Assembly: GCA_046155285.1 (NCBI GenBank)
Contig: JBJXEA010000020.1
Coordinates: forward strand, 1 to 64,000
Source of the DNA: CAILHX01 sp046155285
GTDB taxonomy: Bacteria > Pseudomonadota > Gammaproteobacteria > Burkholderiales > Methylophilaceae
Direction: 5' to 3'
DNA: 64,000 bases
Shown here: in pieces, positions 49,870 to 59,812 of the stretch
How positions within the stretch are numbered: the stretch's first letter is position 1
Layout of the letters: each line of letters begins with the position of its first letter
Translations under genes and position numbers: made by a program
Notes under the pieces: model-generated
What the model was told of the DNA's origin: nothing
The model's database searches: none
Seen by the model: the letters and a program-made list of their open reading frames with translations, nothing else

Positions 49870-51145
49870 CGGTGCTTGCTTCTCCTGCACGCTGTTTTGT
49901 TCTGAAGTAATAACTCAATTTCTGGCGGCATTGCAGGTAATTCGCCACCTCTGGCGGTAACTGACTAGCGTGTATACATTGGTTAATACCCACATCTTCA
50001 TCTTCGCTCAGGTCTAAGATATTGGGAACATCTCGCGCCATCCGCTTGTCATGCAGCATCACGATTGGGCGCAATAATTGTTGCGGATTGACCGACACCA
50101 CGATGCCGTAGCTGCCATCGTTGAGCATCACCACGCTACCAGGCGGATAAATGCCCAGCATTTTGATAAATACATTGAGCAAACTGCCATCATGTTTTTT
50201 ACGTTCGCTAGAAAACAGATGTGCCAACGCGCTATAAGGAGTCATAGCCTCGGCAAGGTTGTGGGGGTTGCACAGATGGTCGTAACTGTTTGCCAAGGAC
50301 AGAATTCCCGCCAGCGCATCTATTTCCGCGCCTTTCAGCCCTGCTGGGTAGCCAGAACCGTCAGCATATTCGTGATGCTGGGAAATCAACTTGGCCACTC
50401 GTTCCGACACCGAGGCCTTCTGAACCCCGTTGATTATATGGGCACCGTACTCTGCATGTTGGTGCAATAGTGCCAATTCGGCCTTATTCAAGTTGCCATG
50501 GTTCATCAACACACTACTGGGCACCTCAATCTTACCTATATCGTGAAATAGCGCTGCCATGCCTAAGCAGCGGGCTTCTTCTACTGACAGACTGAGTGCT
50601 TTAGCCATCATCAAACACAGCACCGTGACATTCAAAGGATGAAAGTAGGCGTCTTCTGCGAAGCGGCTACCATCCATGTACTGAACAATGGCGCTATCTT
50701 CAAGCATGGCACGTTCTACCATGTCGTTGATCAAGGACTCTGCCTCGGCTAATGCATCATCTGGTCTAGCGTTGATTTTATGCAAGGCTTGGCGTGCCGC
50801 GCTGATGGCATGAGTAAAATGTTGTTCACTTTCGCGTATTGCCTGATGTGTTCGCTTTGCCCGATCTGACAGAAAAGCAACTCTGGCGGGGGTGTCGGAT
50901 GTTTCAGAGTGTAGTTGAGTCGCAGCCGGTACTGATTCCAAAGATAGAGGTGCACAATCACTACGCAAGGAGTCATAACGGATAGATTCCAAGCCCAAAC
51001 TACGTATGGTGTGAATCTGTTCCTTGTCTTTGATTTTGAAATTGCTGACAGCAAATGGATGGCGCGTCCATGCCACATCCAAATGGATATAAAGCCCGAT
51101 GCATAATTGATCAGGGGTAATGAATTGTGATTCATGAACTGTCAT
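49865..51145 (-). CDS. HD-GYP domain c-di-GMP phosphodiesterase
   Basis: A 426-residue protein. The N-terminal DUF3391 domain (about residues 8-70) is the usual partner of HD-GYP. The HD-GYP domain (about 155-330) has FHDIGKIEVP and HHEYADGSGYPAGLKG, with the HD pair and the GYP triad intact, so it is probably active in cleaving c-di-GMP to GMP. No signal peptide, so cytoplasmic. It lies 86 bases from the GGDEF-EAL gene on the same strand. Confidence 0.92.
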   Translation of the reverse strand: MTVHESQFITPDQLCIGLYIHLDVAWTRHPFAVSNFKIKDKEQIHTIRSLGLESIRYDSLRSDCAPLSLESVPAATQLHSETSDTPARVAFLSDRAKRTHQAIRESEQHFTHAISAARQALHKINARPDDALAEAESLINDMVERAMLEDSAIVQYMDGSRFAEDAYFHPLNVTVLCLMMAKALSLSVEEARCLGMAALFHDIGKIEVPSSVLMNHGNLNKAELALLHQHAEYGAHIINGVQKASVSERVAKLISQHHEYADGSGYPAGLKGAEIDALAGILSLANSYDHLCNPHNLAEAMTPYSALAHLFSSERKKHDGSLLNVFIKMLGIYPPGSVVMLNDGSYGIVVSVNPQQLLRPIVMLHDKRMARDVPNILDLSEDEDVGINQCIHASQLPPEVANYLQCRQKLSYYFRTKQRAGEASTA

Positions 51146-51231
51146 AGCGGTCTCATTATTGGCTTTTCTTAATGGCTTGACTGTGTGTTAATTACTTTTT
51201 TCTTACCCTTGCCAGACTTTAATGCTCACCA

Positions 51232-53889
51232 CTAACTCCGCGCCTCGTGGTCTTGCTTATCTTTCATCAGCACCGCCGCAAACTGCAAGGCCGGAACTGG
51301 TTTTCCATAGAAATAGCCCTGCACGTCGTCACAGCCCATCTCTACCAACATATCCACCTGATCTTGGGTTTCCACCCCTTCTGCAATCACTTTCAATCCC
51401 AAGCTTCGCGCCAGAGCAATCACCGCGCCAGCAATGGCTTTATCATCAGGATCGTGGGTTAAGTCGCGCACAAATGATTGATCAATTTTGAGTTTATCCA
51501 GAGGAAGCCGCTTGAGGTAAGACAACGAAGAATAACCCGTGCCAAAATCATCAATAGCGAGCCTAACTCCAGGCTCCTTGATACGTTCAAATACGCTGAT
51601 GACGTATTCGGTATTGTTCATCACCACGCTTTCAGTGATTTCCAGTTCCAGCAGCGTCGGATCGCAGCCAGTTTCCACCAAGATGCCATACACCGTATCG
51701 GCAAAGTTACTGCGTTGCACCTGCACTCCAGACACGTTGACCGAAACCGATTGCAGTTCCAGCCCTTGCTCTATCCACTCTGTCATTTGACGCGCCGATT
51801 CACGCAACACCCATTCACCTATCTGCACCACCAGACCAGCCTCTTCGGCCACCGGAATAAACTTTGAGGGTGGTACCAGACCCAGTTCAGGATGCCGCCA
51901 GCGCACCAGGGCTTCAGCGCCAATGATGCGTCTGGTTTTCAAAGACACTTGCGGTTGATAATAAACCTCAAACTGATTGCGCTCCAAAGCCCGCCGTAGC
52001 TGGCTTTCCATGTTAAAGCGCTCAACCGCGTTCTCACTCAGGTCAGACGAATAAAAGCGGTAGTTATTTTTGCCTTCGCTCTTCACCTTGTACATGGCGA
52101 TGTCGGCGGCTTTGATCAACTCCTCAACATCCACGCCATCGCCGGGGAACACGCTGATGCCTACACTGGCACCGATGTAGATGTCTTTACCTTCAATCAC
52201 AAACTCATTTTGCAGCGAAGTCACTATCTTTTTCGCCACGCGCGAAGCGTCTTCCACATCGCGCAGGCTGTCCATCATCACCATGAACTCATCGCCGCCC
52301 AGCCGCGCCACGGTGTCGCTGTCGCGCATTACGTCACGCAGGCGATCCGACACCTCAATCAATAACTTATCACCCACATGATGCCCTAAGGTGTCGTTGA
52401 TGACCTTGAATCTATCCAAGTCTATAAATAATATCGCCACGCTGGTTTTCTCGCGCTCGGCACGACGCAGCGCGTGGCCGGTCAGTTCGTTCAGCAAACG
52501 CCGATTAGGCAAGCCAGTCAGCGCATCGTGGTTGACCATTTCATGCAAAGCGGTCTGCACGCGCTTGGTGTCGGAAATATCCGAAAACACCACTACATAG
52601 TTAATAACCTTGCCTTCATCATCCTTCACCACGGTCACCGCGGCGTGTTCTGGATAAAACTCCCCATCCTTGCGAAGGTTTGTAATTTCACCCTTCCAGC
52701 GGCCTTGTGTTACAAGCGCTTCCTGCATCTGCTGGAACTGTTCTGCATCCATCCCTGATGGGTTTAATTGGTGCGCCAGTTGTCCACGCACCTCGTCTTC
52801 GCTGTATCCGGTAATGTCGGCGTAGCCTTTGTTAATGGCAATGATGTGTCCATCGGCATCGGTAATCACAATCCCCTCCGCCGCACTTTCAAAGGCAATC
52901 ATGGCCTGATTCAGTCTTGCACCCTCAATCTCGCGCTGAATGGCTGCCCCAAGAGAGCGGCCCGCCGCCATCAACGCGCCCAACTCTTGCGGTGAAATTT
53001 CGCTGACTTTCTCGCACTTTTTCACTACCAACACACCCCACCAGGCTTCATTGACAGTCACCGGAATCAGCACGAGAGTATTAGCTCCCATCGCCTCCAT
53101 AGCCGCCAATTCATCTGCGGCTACTTCGTGGATATTGCCAAACACAGGCTGCCCCAGACTAAGGAAAGTCTCCCAGCGCGGCGCACCTAAGGCTTCGTAC
53201 TCAAACACGCCCCCCAAACTTTGCCGAACACAGCAATCTGGCGCTATCCACTGAAACATACTACTGGCACACCGCTTACCCTCTGCGTTGGTGATAGTTT
53301 GCAACAAACCTACCTGATTAAAGTCGGCGGCGACACCCAAAATACTCAGCACATCCGGCACTACTTTCCTCCAAGACTCTGCTGAATTCAGCAACCAATC
53401 ACAGGAAATCAGTGCGTCAAGGATGGTGCTACGATTAGTTAGCTGAATCTCAAAGTCTCGGCGCTCGGTAATGTCGCGCCCCACCACTACCAAGCCTTGG
53501 CGGCTGCCATCCTCATTAAACAAGGGGGTTTTAACTACATCAAACACACGATGCCCGCCCTCAGGCAAGGGAATGGTCTCCTCAACCTGCATACGCTGCT
53601 GTGATACCCAAGCCATCTCATCAGAGGCATTGCAACTCAGAAACGCATCACGATAGATGGGGTGCGTGAGTTCCGCTAGTTCGGTATCGGTTTTGAACTG
53701 ATAGTTGACGTACTGGAGATGAAAAATGGCCAAACCATTGTCATTGGCTTTCAACCAACGGCCTTGACCATCCTTGAAACAGACGAAATCTGGGCTAGTA
53801 TCCAGCAAATTTCGCAGCAACGCCTCTGCATAAGAAGAAGCATCTTCTGCAAACAGAGAATTAGTTGTATGCTGCGTGGCGATTGCCAT
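51232..53889 (-). CDS. PAS-GAF-PAS-GGDEF-EAL c-di-GMP enzyme
   Basis: An 885-residue cytoplasmic signalling protein. Domains in order: PAS (about 25-145), GAF (about 165-325), PAS (about 330-450), GGDEF (about 455-610), EAL (about 620-875). The GGDEF active site ARLGGDEFMVM is intact, and an RxxD inhibitory site (RDSD) lies 5 residues before it. The EAL site GAEALVRWRHP, the LEITESVVM metal ligands, the DDFGTGYSS loop and EGVE are also intact. Both cyclase and phosphodiesterase activities are therefore possible, presumably switched by its sensor domains. Confidence 0.93.
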   Translation of the reverse strand: MAIATQHTTNSLFAEDASSYAEALLRNLLDTSPDFVCFKDGQGRWLKANDNGLAIFHLQYVNYQFKTDTELAELTHPIYRDAFLSCNASDEMAWVSQQRMQVEETIPLPEGGHRVFDVVKTPLFNEDGSRQGLVVVGRDITERRDFEIQLTNRSTILDALISCDWLLNSAESWRKVVPDVLSILGVAADFNQVGLLQTITNAEGKRCASSMFQWIAPDCCVRQSLGGVFEYEALGAPRWETFLSLGQPVFGNIHEVAADELAAMEAMGANTLVLIPVTVNEAWWGVLVVKKCEKVSEISPQELGALMAAGRSLGAAIQREIEGARLNQAMIAFESAAEGIVITDADGHIIAINKGYADITGYSEDEVRGQLAHQLNPSGMDAEQFQQMQEALVTQGRWKGEITNLRKDGEFYPEHAAVTVVKDDEGKVINYVVVFSDISDTKRVQTALHEMVNHDALTGLPNRRLLNELTGHALRRAEREKTSVAILFIDLDRFKVINDTLGHHVGDKLLIEVSDRLRDVMRDSDTVARLGGDEFMVMMDSLRDVEDASRVAKKIVTSLQNEFVIEGKDIYIGASVGISVFPGDGVDVEELIKAADIAMYKVKSEGKNNYRFYSSDLSENAVERFNMESQLRRALERNQFEVYYQPQVSLKTRRIIGAEALVRWRHPELGLVPPSKFIPVAEEAGLVVQIGEWVLRESARQMTEWIEQGLELQSVSVNVSGVQVQRSNFADTVYGILVETGCDPTLLELEITESVVMNNTEYVISVFERIKEPGVRLAIDDFGTGYSSLSYLKRLPLDKLKIDQSFVRDLTHDPDDKAIAGAVIALARSLGLKVIAEGVETQDQVDMLVEMGCDDVQGYFYGKPVPALQFAAVLMKDKQDHEARS

Positions 53890-54189
53890 TATTTATTTAA
53901 CGTATTCAATAAATTAAATTGCATAGCCAGCACTTTTAACTGCCAAGCGCCAACTCCCCCACTGCTTGATTGTAGAAGCCGATCGTAGAAACTAATCACT
54001 GATTTCTACATCATTGTTATTGTAGGGAGAGTAGAACCTATACCAGCGCACCCCGTCAAGTGTTAACGGGGTTTATGGTGGGGAGGTTGTTACAGGAGAC
54101 ACGGCGTAGCAATGAAATTGCGATTGATGGTGCGAACCTCATCATGCGTCCAAAGGAATGCGTCACGTTGTCGCACCTTTAACAACCGT
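53890..54189. other. Intergenic region upstream of the GGDEF-EAL gene
   Basis: 300 bases without a gene. It contains an AT-rich promoter-like part next to 53890, a small hairpin CCCCGT / ACGGGG at 54051-54071, and the first copy of the 21-bp RegA-box-like repeat at 54155-54175. I see no RNA gene. Confidence 0.6.
54155..54175. promoter_or_regulatory. RegA/RegR-box-like 21-bp direct repeat, copy 1
   Basis: The sequence is GGAATGCGTCACGTTGTCGC followed by A. On the minus strand the core GCGACAACGTGACGC matches 9 of 11 defined bases of the RegR box GNGRCRTTNNGNCGC, recalled from Bradyrhizobium work. It is identical at 20 of 21 positions to 57923-57943. Confidence 0.55.
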
Positions 54190-55506
54190 TTAAGCCGCGA
54201 TCTTATTCAACCCAAGAAAATCTCTGGTCGCAGCAAAGCGTCGCAACACCGCACGTTCAAGTAACAAAACCATCAGCACGGACAAACCAAGAAACGGTAA
54301 TAACACCCCCAGCGTGGTGGCCAAGGCAAGAAACCCGACATGGGTTTGAAATTGGCCAGGCGGCGGTGCACCTAATACACCCGATTTGCGTCTGCGCCAC
54401 CACATCACCAACCCGCTCACCGACACCAGTACCAATCCCAGTGCGGTGAGTAGCCCTAACAGCTGATTCAACCAGCCGAATAACTGGCCTTCGTGGATGG
54501 CAATACCCGTGCCGATGATGCGATCAAGCAGCGGTCTATCGGCAAAATCTTTTCTGGATTTAATCGCACCAGTATCGGCATCAAGCGACAAATTTACTCT
54601 GAGCGGGCGATTTTGCGCATCGGATTTCGCTGTCCAGTCCGGCGATTTTTTTGACGGTGGGGCAATCAACACTGGGGCTGCCAAATGCAGCGGCACTACG
54701 GTGGCGATTAAACGATCTATGGCGCTGTGGTCTTGCGGTAGCGCATCCATATGCGCCTGATGATGGCCTGCATGCTCATCGACACGTCCTGTCGCCCAGT
54801 CCTGCTTGACTGCGGCCACCGTGCCAATCTGCCGCACTTCTTTCAACAAGCCGCCCCAGGATTTCGTCCACGGCAAACCTGACACCAACAAGAACAAGGT
54901 AAAAAAGGTAATCCAAAAACCCGTTACGCCATGCAAATCGCGCCAAAACACACGTCCGGTAAGGTTAAGCCGTGGATACACAATCCCCGCCAAACCTTGC
55001 GTATTGCGCGGCCACCACAGACAAAGCCCGGTGATAAGCATCACTATCGCCCACGAAGCCGCCAGCTCCACCAGCATAGAACCGCGGTCGCCCAGCAATA
55101 AAGTCCCATGCAGCTCATGCACGATATGCATGAATGTCGCGTCTTCTGGTTGCTGCTTGAGTATCTTCAAATTGACGGGATGCACATAAACACGCGTAAC
55201 CGCCATGCCGTTTTTCACCAACACCTGCACCGCAGATTGCAGGGTATCCGGCAACTGATAGGCTTCAAACCTAGCGCCCTTCACCGCTTGCAATGCCGCC
55301 GACACTTGCGCCGCAGCACTCGCGGGTTGCCCCGTGATGTTAAGCCTCTGATAAGGTGCATCAAGGCTAGCCTCGACTTGCGGTTTGAACAGATAAATCG
55401 CGCCCGTCACCGCCAATATCAAGACAAACGGGATGCAAAACAAGCCTGCATAAAAATGCCAGCGCCAAAGCGTGTTGTAGCTCGGCCATTGTCCTAGTGT
55501 TGTCAT
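54190..55506 (-). CDS. PepSY-associated membrane protein (PiuB/FpvG-like)
   Basis: A 438-residue inner-membrane protein with four main hydrophobic segments (about residues 15-40, 135-160, 200-225, 345-420 region). PepSY-type motifs are present: LWRWHFYAGLFCIPFVL at the start and an IHEGQLFGW loop later. Such proteins sit next to siderophore receptors and may reduce ferri-siderophores. It starts 15 bases after the TonB receptor stop. The ATG at 55506 is used; the frame could begin at a TTG 12 bases earlier. Confidence 0.83.
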   Translation of the reverse strand: MTTLGQWPSYNTLWRWHFYAGLFCIPFVLILAVTGAIYLFKPQVEASLDAPYQRLNITGQPASAAAQVSAALQAVKGARFEAYQLPDTLQSAVQVLVKNGMAVTRVYVHPVNLKILKQQPEDATFMHIVHELHGTLLLGDRGSMLVELAASWAIVMLITGLCLWWPRNTQGLAGIVYPRLNLTGRVFWRDLHGVTGFWITFFTLFLLVSGLPWTKSWGGLLKEVRQIGTVAAVKQDWATGRVDEHAGHHQAHMDALPQDHSAIDRLIATVVPLHLAAPVLIAPPSKKSPDWTAKSDAQNRPLRVNLSLDADTGAIKSRKDFADRPLLDRIIGTGIAIHEGQLFGWLNQLLGLLTALGLVLVSVSGLVMWWRRRKSGVLGAPPPGQFQTHVGFLALATTLGVLLPFLGLSVLMVLLLERAVLRRFAATRDFLGLNKIAA

Positions 55507-55521
55507 TTCAGAATTCAAACT

Positions 55522-57867
55522 TTAGTAATCAAACTTCAGTTGCAAATAACCTGTCCGTTGTGGATAGGGGTGAAACACATACGATTTGTAATTGTTCAAA
55601 TTATCCACACCCAAACTGGCGGTAAACCGGTCGGCGAATTTATAGCTGGCTTTCACATCCATCACGAAAAATTTGCTCGCCCCACCATAGGTGTCAGGGT
55701 TGATGTCGCTATTATCCAAAGCGTTATATTGCCTGCCGCTGTAACGTGCAGCCAGGCTGTAGACAAGATTATTGCCTTGATGATAGGTTGCCACCGCCTT
55801 GAACATGGAACGCGGAATACGCGTCGGCTTATTGCCTTCGGTCGTCGGTGCGACTTCGTTACGCAAAATCTCAGCGTCGGTAAAGGTTGCACTGCCTTGT
55901 AAATCCAGCCCATGTACCCATACGTCCTGCCATTGCGTCGCCAGTTCAATGCCACGGGTACGAATATGCCCCACGTTTTGCGTATAACTACAGCCTGCGG
56001 CTCTGGTACAGGTGCCGGTGTCGTAGGGAATCGCGCTGCCAAGGGTCAGAAATTGTGTAATCAACGCGTCATATTTATTTTCGTGAAACAGGCTGGCGCG
56101 TACCAAACCGTTATCAAAGCGACGCTCTGCGGTGAACTCGCCCGAAATGACTTCTTCTGGCTTTAAGTCTGGATTACTTTGCACAAAATAAGATGGGGCT
56201 CCATTTTGCAAAGGCTGGAACATCTCACTCACAGTAGGAAAACGGAATGCCTGTCCAAGCGCCGCACGAAAGCCCCATGCGGGTTGTGGCTCAAAGCTCA
56301 GTGACAGCTTGGGCGAAAATTTGGTTTCTGATTTATCCGCGTAATTTGCGGTATTTAACACATTGGCGATAGTGATTTGATTGCTACCATCATTGGCTTC
56401 CCAGCGTTCTGCGCGACCACCCCAAGTCAGCGCCCATGCCGGAGCCAGTTGCCATTTATCTTGGGCATACAGTGCTTGCGTCCGCGTTTCACCACGCGCG
56501 GAGGTATTCACGATACCCTTGGTGCCGACAGACCAATCTGCCGTGTCATTCGTCACACTATGCAACTCATATTGATCAATGTGATAACCGACATCAACGG
56601 TATGGTTCTGGGGGCGCAAAGTAGCGTGCGCATCAAACACCGTCCAACCGGTACCCTCCAGATCGGTCACGCGCCCGGTTCGGGTGATATAGGGATTACC
56701 CAACGCTGTCGACCCCGATGAAGCCGCATTGGCTGCACTGCTGATGTCTTTTTGATAATCGTAGTCAGATAATGTAGCCTGCCAATCAAAAAAACCTTGG
56801 GTGTTGGATTTCACATCCAGCGCCTGCATGATGTGCAAGGCTTCAGCTTCGGCAGGGTTCATGCCGGACACATCATAACGTGCGCCATTGAAGCTCACCC
56901 GACCGTTGTACACCGTGGCACCAGTGGCATCTTTAAGGTAACTTTGAATATCGGTGCGGCTATCCAAATTCCACACACCCACGGTATAAGCCGCTTTAAT
57001 GGTCGGGGTGATGTCATAAGTAGCCTTGAATTTGATGTTGGTTTGCTCAGAGTCATCAATGTTGGTCGCGCCAAAAACAACGCGGTCGGTATTGGTGACG
57101 CTTTTGTCCTGAAATGCACCGGTCACTACTGGGCTTGCCCCTGGTGCAGTCACTGAGCGTGCAGCCGTTGAAAAATCCATCGGATGGCCTTTACTATCCA
57201 AGCGATCCACCGCCAACAAGAAAGCAAAATCATTAACCTTATCACCCAGCGAAGCCGTTAAATGATTGCCGCTAAAGTTTTCATTTGTGCCATAAAGTTC
57301 AAAACTTTGCGTAAAAGCCTGTGCGCTGGCATGTGACTCAAACTTCTCCGGCATACGTGTGGCAATACTCATCACCCCGCCAAACGAGTTGCCTGCGTAA
57401 AGCGCCGAGAACGGCCCATACATCATGCTGATGCTTTCAATTCCCTCTGGGCTGACCATGCCCCAGCGCGGCGAACCAAAATTGCCAAATAAAAAATTAG
57501 AAAGCAACACGCCATCCGCATACAACATGTTTTGCGCGCTGGAAAGCGTACCCACAGTACGGGTGGCGATATTGCCGTTACGGTCGCCAATAAAACGTTC
57601 ACGCACTTGAACGCTAGGTAAGTATCTCAAGGTGTCCCCCGCCGTTACCGCATTGATGGTCTCGGCGATTTGAGTCCGTCCATAGGTTTCCACGGTAGCT
57701 GGGTGTTTGAAAATGCGGCTATCAATCGGTGTCGCCGTAACGGTCACTTCATCGGTCTCAATGACAGCATTATCCGCCAAGTATGCTGCGTGTACCGGCA
57801 GAGTAACTAATCCTAGGGGCGCAACCAATCCCAACACCGCGACCATTCTATTGAATTGTTTCATCAT
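55522..57867 (-). CDS. TonB-dependent outer-membrane receptor
   Basis: A 781-residue receptor with a signal peptide (about residues 1-27), a TonB box-like DEVTVTAT (about 39-46), the plug domain (about 50-165, including GDTLRYLPSVQVRERF and GPFSALYAGNSFGGVM) and a 22-strand barrel ending YLQLKFDY with terminal aromatic residue. The ligand is unknown; the PepSY partner suggests a metal chelate. No clear Fur box lies upstream; instead a RegA-box-like sequence is found in the divergent spacer with regB. Confidence 0.9.
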   Translation of the reverse strand: MMKQFNRMVAVLGLVAPLGLVTLPVHAAYLADNAVIETDEVTVTATPIDSRIFKHPATVETYGRTQIAETINAVTAGDTLRYLPSVQVRERFIGDRNGNIATRTVGTLSSAQNMLYADGVLLSNFLFGNFGSPRWGMVSPEGIESISMMYGPFSALYAGNSFGGVMSIATRMPEKFESHASAQAFTQSFELYGTNENFSGNHLTASLGDKVNDFAFLLAVDRLDSKGHPMDFSTAARSVTAPGASPVVTGAFQDKSVTNTDRVVFGATNIDDSEQTNIKFKATYDITPTIKAAYTVGVWNLDSRTDIQSYLKDATGATVYNGRVSFNGARYDVSGMNPAEAEALHIMQALDVKSNTQGFFDWQATLSDYDYQKDISSAANAASSGSTALGNPYITRTGRVTDLEGTGWTVFDAHATLRPQNHTVDVGYHIDQYELHSVTNDTADWSVGTKGIVNTSARGETRTQALYAQDKWQLAPAWALTWGGRAERWEANDGSNQITIANVLNTANYADKSETKFSPKLSLSFEPQPAWGFRAALGQAFRFPTVSEMFQPLQNGAPSYFVQSNPDLKPEEVISGEFTAERRFDNGLVRASLFHENKYDALITQFLTLGSAIPYDTGTCTRAAGCSYTQNVGHIRTRGIELATQWQDVWVHGLDLQGSATFTDAEILRNEVAPTTEGNKPTRIPRSMFKAVATYHQGNNLVYSLAARYSGRQYNALDNSDINPDTYGGASKFFVMDVKASYKFADRFTASLGVDNLNNYKSYVFHPYPQRTGYLQLKFDY

Positions 57868-57922
57868 TAAAGTGCCGTTATTATTTTGGAAAAACGAATT
57901 TTAGAGATTCTCTGCCGCACAC

Positions 57923-57943
57923 GGAATGCGTCACGATGTCGCA
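57923..57943. promoter_or_regulatory. RegA/RegR-box-like 21-bp direct repeat, copy 2
   Basis: The sequence is GGAATGCGTCACGATGTCGC followed by A, located between divergent TonB receptor and regB starts. On the minus strand GCGACATCGTGACGC matches 10 of 11 defined bases of the RegR box GNGRCRTTNNGNCGC. Position 40 bases before regB fits autoregulation. Confidence 0.65.
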
Positions 57944-57982
57944 GGGCAAGCGTTCACCGGCGGCTCGTATTAGAATCAACGT

Positions 57983-59257
57983 ATGAACAATCCTGATTTG
58001 AATGAGCACACCTCACACCGCAATTTAAGGCGGGTGTTCATGCTGCGCTGGGTGATGATAGGATTTTTGAGCACCACGGCTGCGGCACTGATTCTGCTTG
58101 CCATCCCGCTACATAAACTGCCTTTAATGGCGGCGATTAGCAGTATGTTGCTGCTCAATTTCGTCACTTGGCTGCGCTTACGCAACCCCAAAAACATTCA
58201 TCAGCGTGAACTTTTAGCCCAGTTGCTAGGTGACATCATCACGCTGACACTTTTGTTTTACTTTACTGGCGGCTACAGCAACCCATTTGTGTGGATGTAT
58301 TTGCTGCCGTTGACAGTCGCGGCGGTGGCTCTGCCACGCTTGCAAGTGTGGGGACTAGCAGTGTTGGCAGTGGCCTGTTATTCGATACTGGTGTTTTATT
58401 ACGTACCGCTGTCGCACCTGCACATGTACACACTCGAGGGCAATCTCGACATCCACTTGGTCGGCATGTGGTTGGGCTTTGTGTTGAGTGCGGGGGTGAT
58501 TGCGACGTTTGTGGCGCGTATCGGGCAAAATTTGCGCGATGCCGACCACCTGCTGGCCGAGGCACGAGAACAAGCGCTGGAGAGTGAGCGCATGATGGCG
58601 CTCGGCAGCCTTGCCGCCAGTGCCGCGCATGAATTGGGCACACCGCTGGCGACGATGGCGGTGTTGGCAAAAGAGTTGCAAACGACGGGTGAAAATGCAG
58701 AAAAATTGCAATTGTTAAGTCGGCAAATCAGCCGCTGCAAAGATATTCTCACCTCGCTCGCCCAATCCGCAGGCGAATCGCGGGCGGACGGGCAAAGCAC
58801 TGACGTAGAAACTTTTCTGCAATCCAGTATCCAGCGTTGGCGCGACACTCGCCCCGCCACCAGCTTAGAGCTGAGCTTGGAAGGCACACAACCCGTGCCC
58901 AAACTATTTGCCGACCGCACCTTGACGCAAGCCTTGCAAAACCTGCTGGATAACGCCGCCGACGCCTCACCCGAAAAAGTTATGCTCAAAGCGAACTGGA
59001 ATGCGGAAACACTCAACATTACCATCCGCGATTTTGGACAAGGCTTAAACAGTGACACCGCCGCCAAAATCGGCACACCATTCTTTACTTCCAAGCTAGA
59101 CAAAGGCTTAGGGCTGGGCGTATATCTCACGCGTATTATCCTAGAGCGTTTTGATGGCACGTTGCAACTCAACAATCACGCGGATGGGGGCGTGTTGACT
59201 GAGGTCACGCTGCCTTTAACCAAACTGCTCACAATAGGGGCATTCAAGCGTGACTGA
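57983..59257 (+). CDS. regB: Redox-sensing histidine kinase RegB (PrrB/RegS)
   Basis: A 424-residue inner-membrane sensor kinase. Six hydrophobic segments (about residues 20-175) include the quinone-binding heptapeptide GGYSNPF (96-102). The H-box AASAAHELGTPLATMAVLAK carries the phospho-His216. The redox Cys is conserved in QISRCKDILTSLAQ (Cys252). N and G boxes of the ATPase domain follow (NLLDNAADAS, DFGQGL, GLGLGVYL). It senses the redox state of the ubiquinone pool. It overlaps regA by 8 bases. Confidence 0.94.
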   Translation: MNNPDLNEHTSHRNLRRVFMLRWVMIGFLSTTAAALILLAIPLHKLPLMAAISSMLLLNFVTWLRLRNPKNIHQRELLAQLLGDIITLTLLFYFTGGYSNPFVWMYLLPLTVAAVALPRLQVWGLAVLAVACYSILVFYYVPLSHLHMYTLEGNLDIHLVGMWLGFVLSAGVIATFVARIGQNLRDADHLLAEAREQALESERMMALGSLAASAAHELGTPLATMAVLAKELQTTGENAEKLQLLSRQISRCKDILTSLAQSAGESRADGQSTDVETFLQSSIQRWRDTRPATSLELSLEGTQPVPKLFADRTLTQALQNLLDNAADASPEKVMLKANWNAETLNITIRDFGQGLNSDTAAKIGTPFFTSKLDKGLGLGVYLTRIILERFDGTLQLNNHADGGVLTEVTLPLTKLLTIGAFKRD

Positions 59258-59789
59258 AGACCAACCCACACTATTACTCGTTGACGACGACGCTACCTTT
59301 CGTGGCGTGTTGCGCGATGCCATGCAAAAGCGCGGATTTGTCGTGAACGAGGCGTTTGATGTCGCCAGTGCCATGCAACTAGTCACGCAGGAAGCCCCAG
59401 AATACGCCGTGATAGACCTGAAAATGCCGGGGGATTCCGGGCTGGTACTGGTGCGGCACATCAGCGCATTACAAACCGGCACAAATATGGTGGTACTCAC
59501 CGGATACGCCAGCATCACCACTGCGATCGAGGCCATCAAGCTAGGCGCGACGCATTATCTGGCCAAGCCAGTGGATGCCGACGACATCCTCGCCGCGTTT
59601 GAAAAAACAGAAGGCAACAGCGCGATGCTGGTGGCAAACAGCCCATTATCAGTGGGTCGTTTGGAATGGGAGCATATCCAACGTGTATTGAACGAACACG
59701 ACGGCAACATTTCCGCAACAGCCAGGGCGTTAAATATGCACCGCAGAACACTGCAACGTAAATTAAACAAGAACCCCAGCAAAAAATAG
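59250..59789 (+). CDS. regA: Response regulator RegA (PrrA/RegR)
   Basis: A 179-residue two-domain regulator. The receiver has the acidic pocket DDD (12-14), phospho-acceptor Asp56 in AVIDLKMPG and Lys in LAKPVDADD. The short Fis-type helix-turn-helix at the C-terminus includes SATARALNMHRRTLQRKL, nearly invariant in RegA/PrrA. It controls respiratory and redox genes; the cytochrome bd genes start 23 bases downstream and are probably in the same operon. Confidence 0.95.
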   Translation: MTEDQPTLLLVDDDATFRGVLRDAMQKRGFVVNEAFDVASAMQLVTQEAPEYAVIDLKMPGDSGLVLVRHISALQTGTNMVVLTGYASITTAIEAIKLGATHYLAKPVDADDILAAFEKTEGNSAMLVANSPLSVGRLEWEHIQRVLNEHDGNISATARALNMHRRTLQRKLNKNPSKK

Positions 59790-59812
59790 CGGTCTAGCAC
59801 TACACTAACGCT

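Noticed and set aside
54190..57867. Fur box for the TonB receptor
   Set aside because: No sequence in 57868-57982 resembles the Fur consensus beyond AT-richness; the RegA-like site is the only clear motif.
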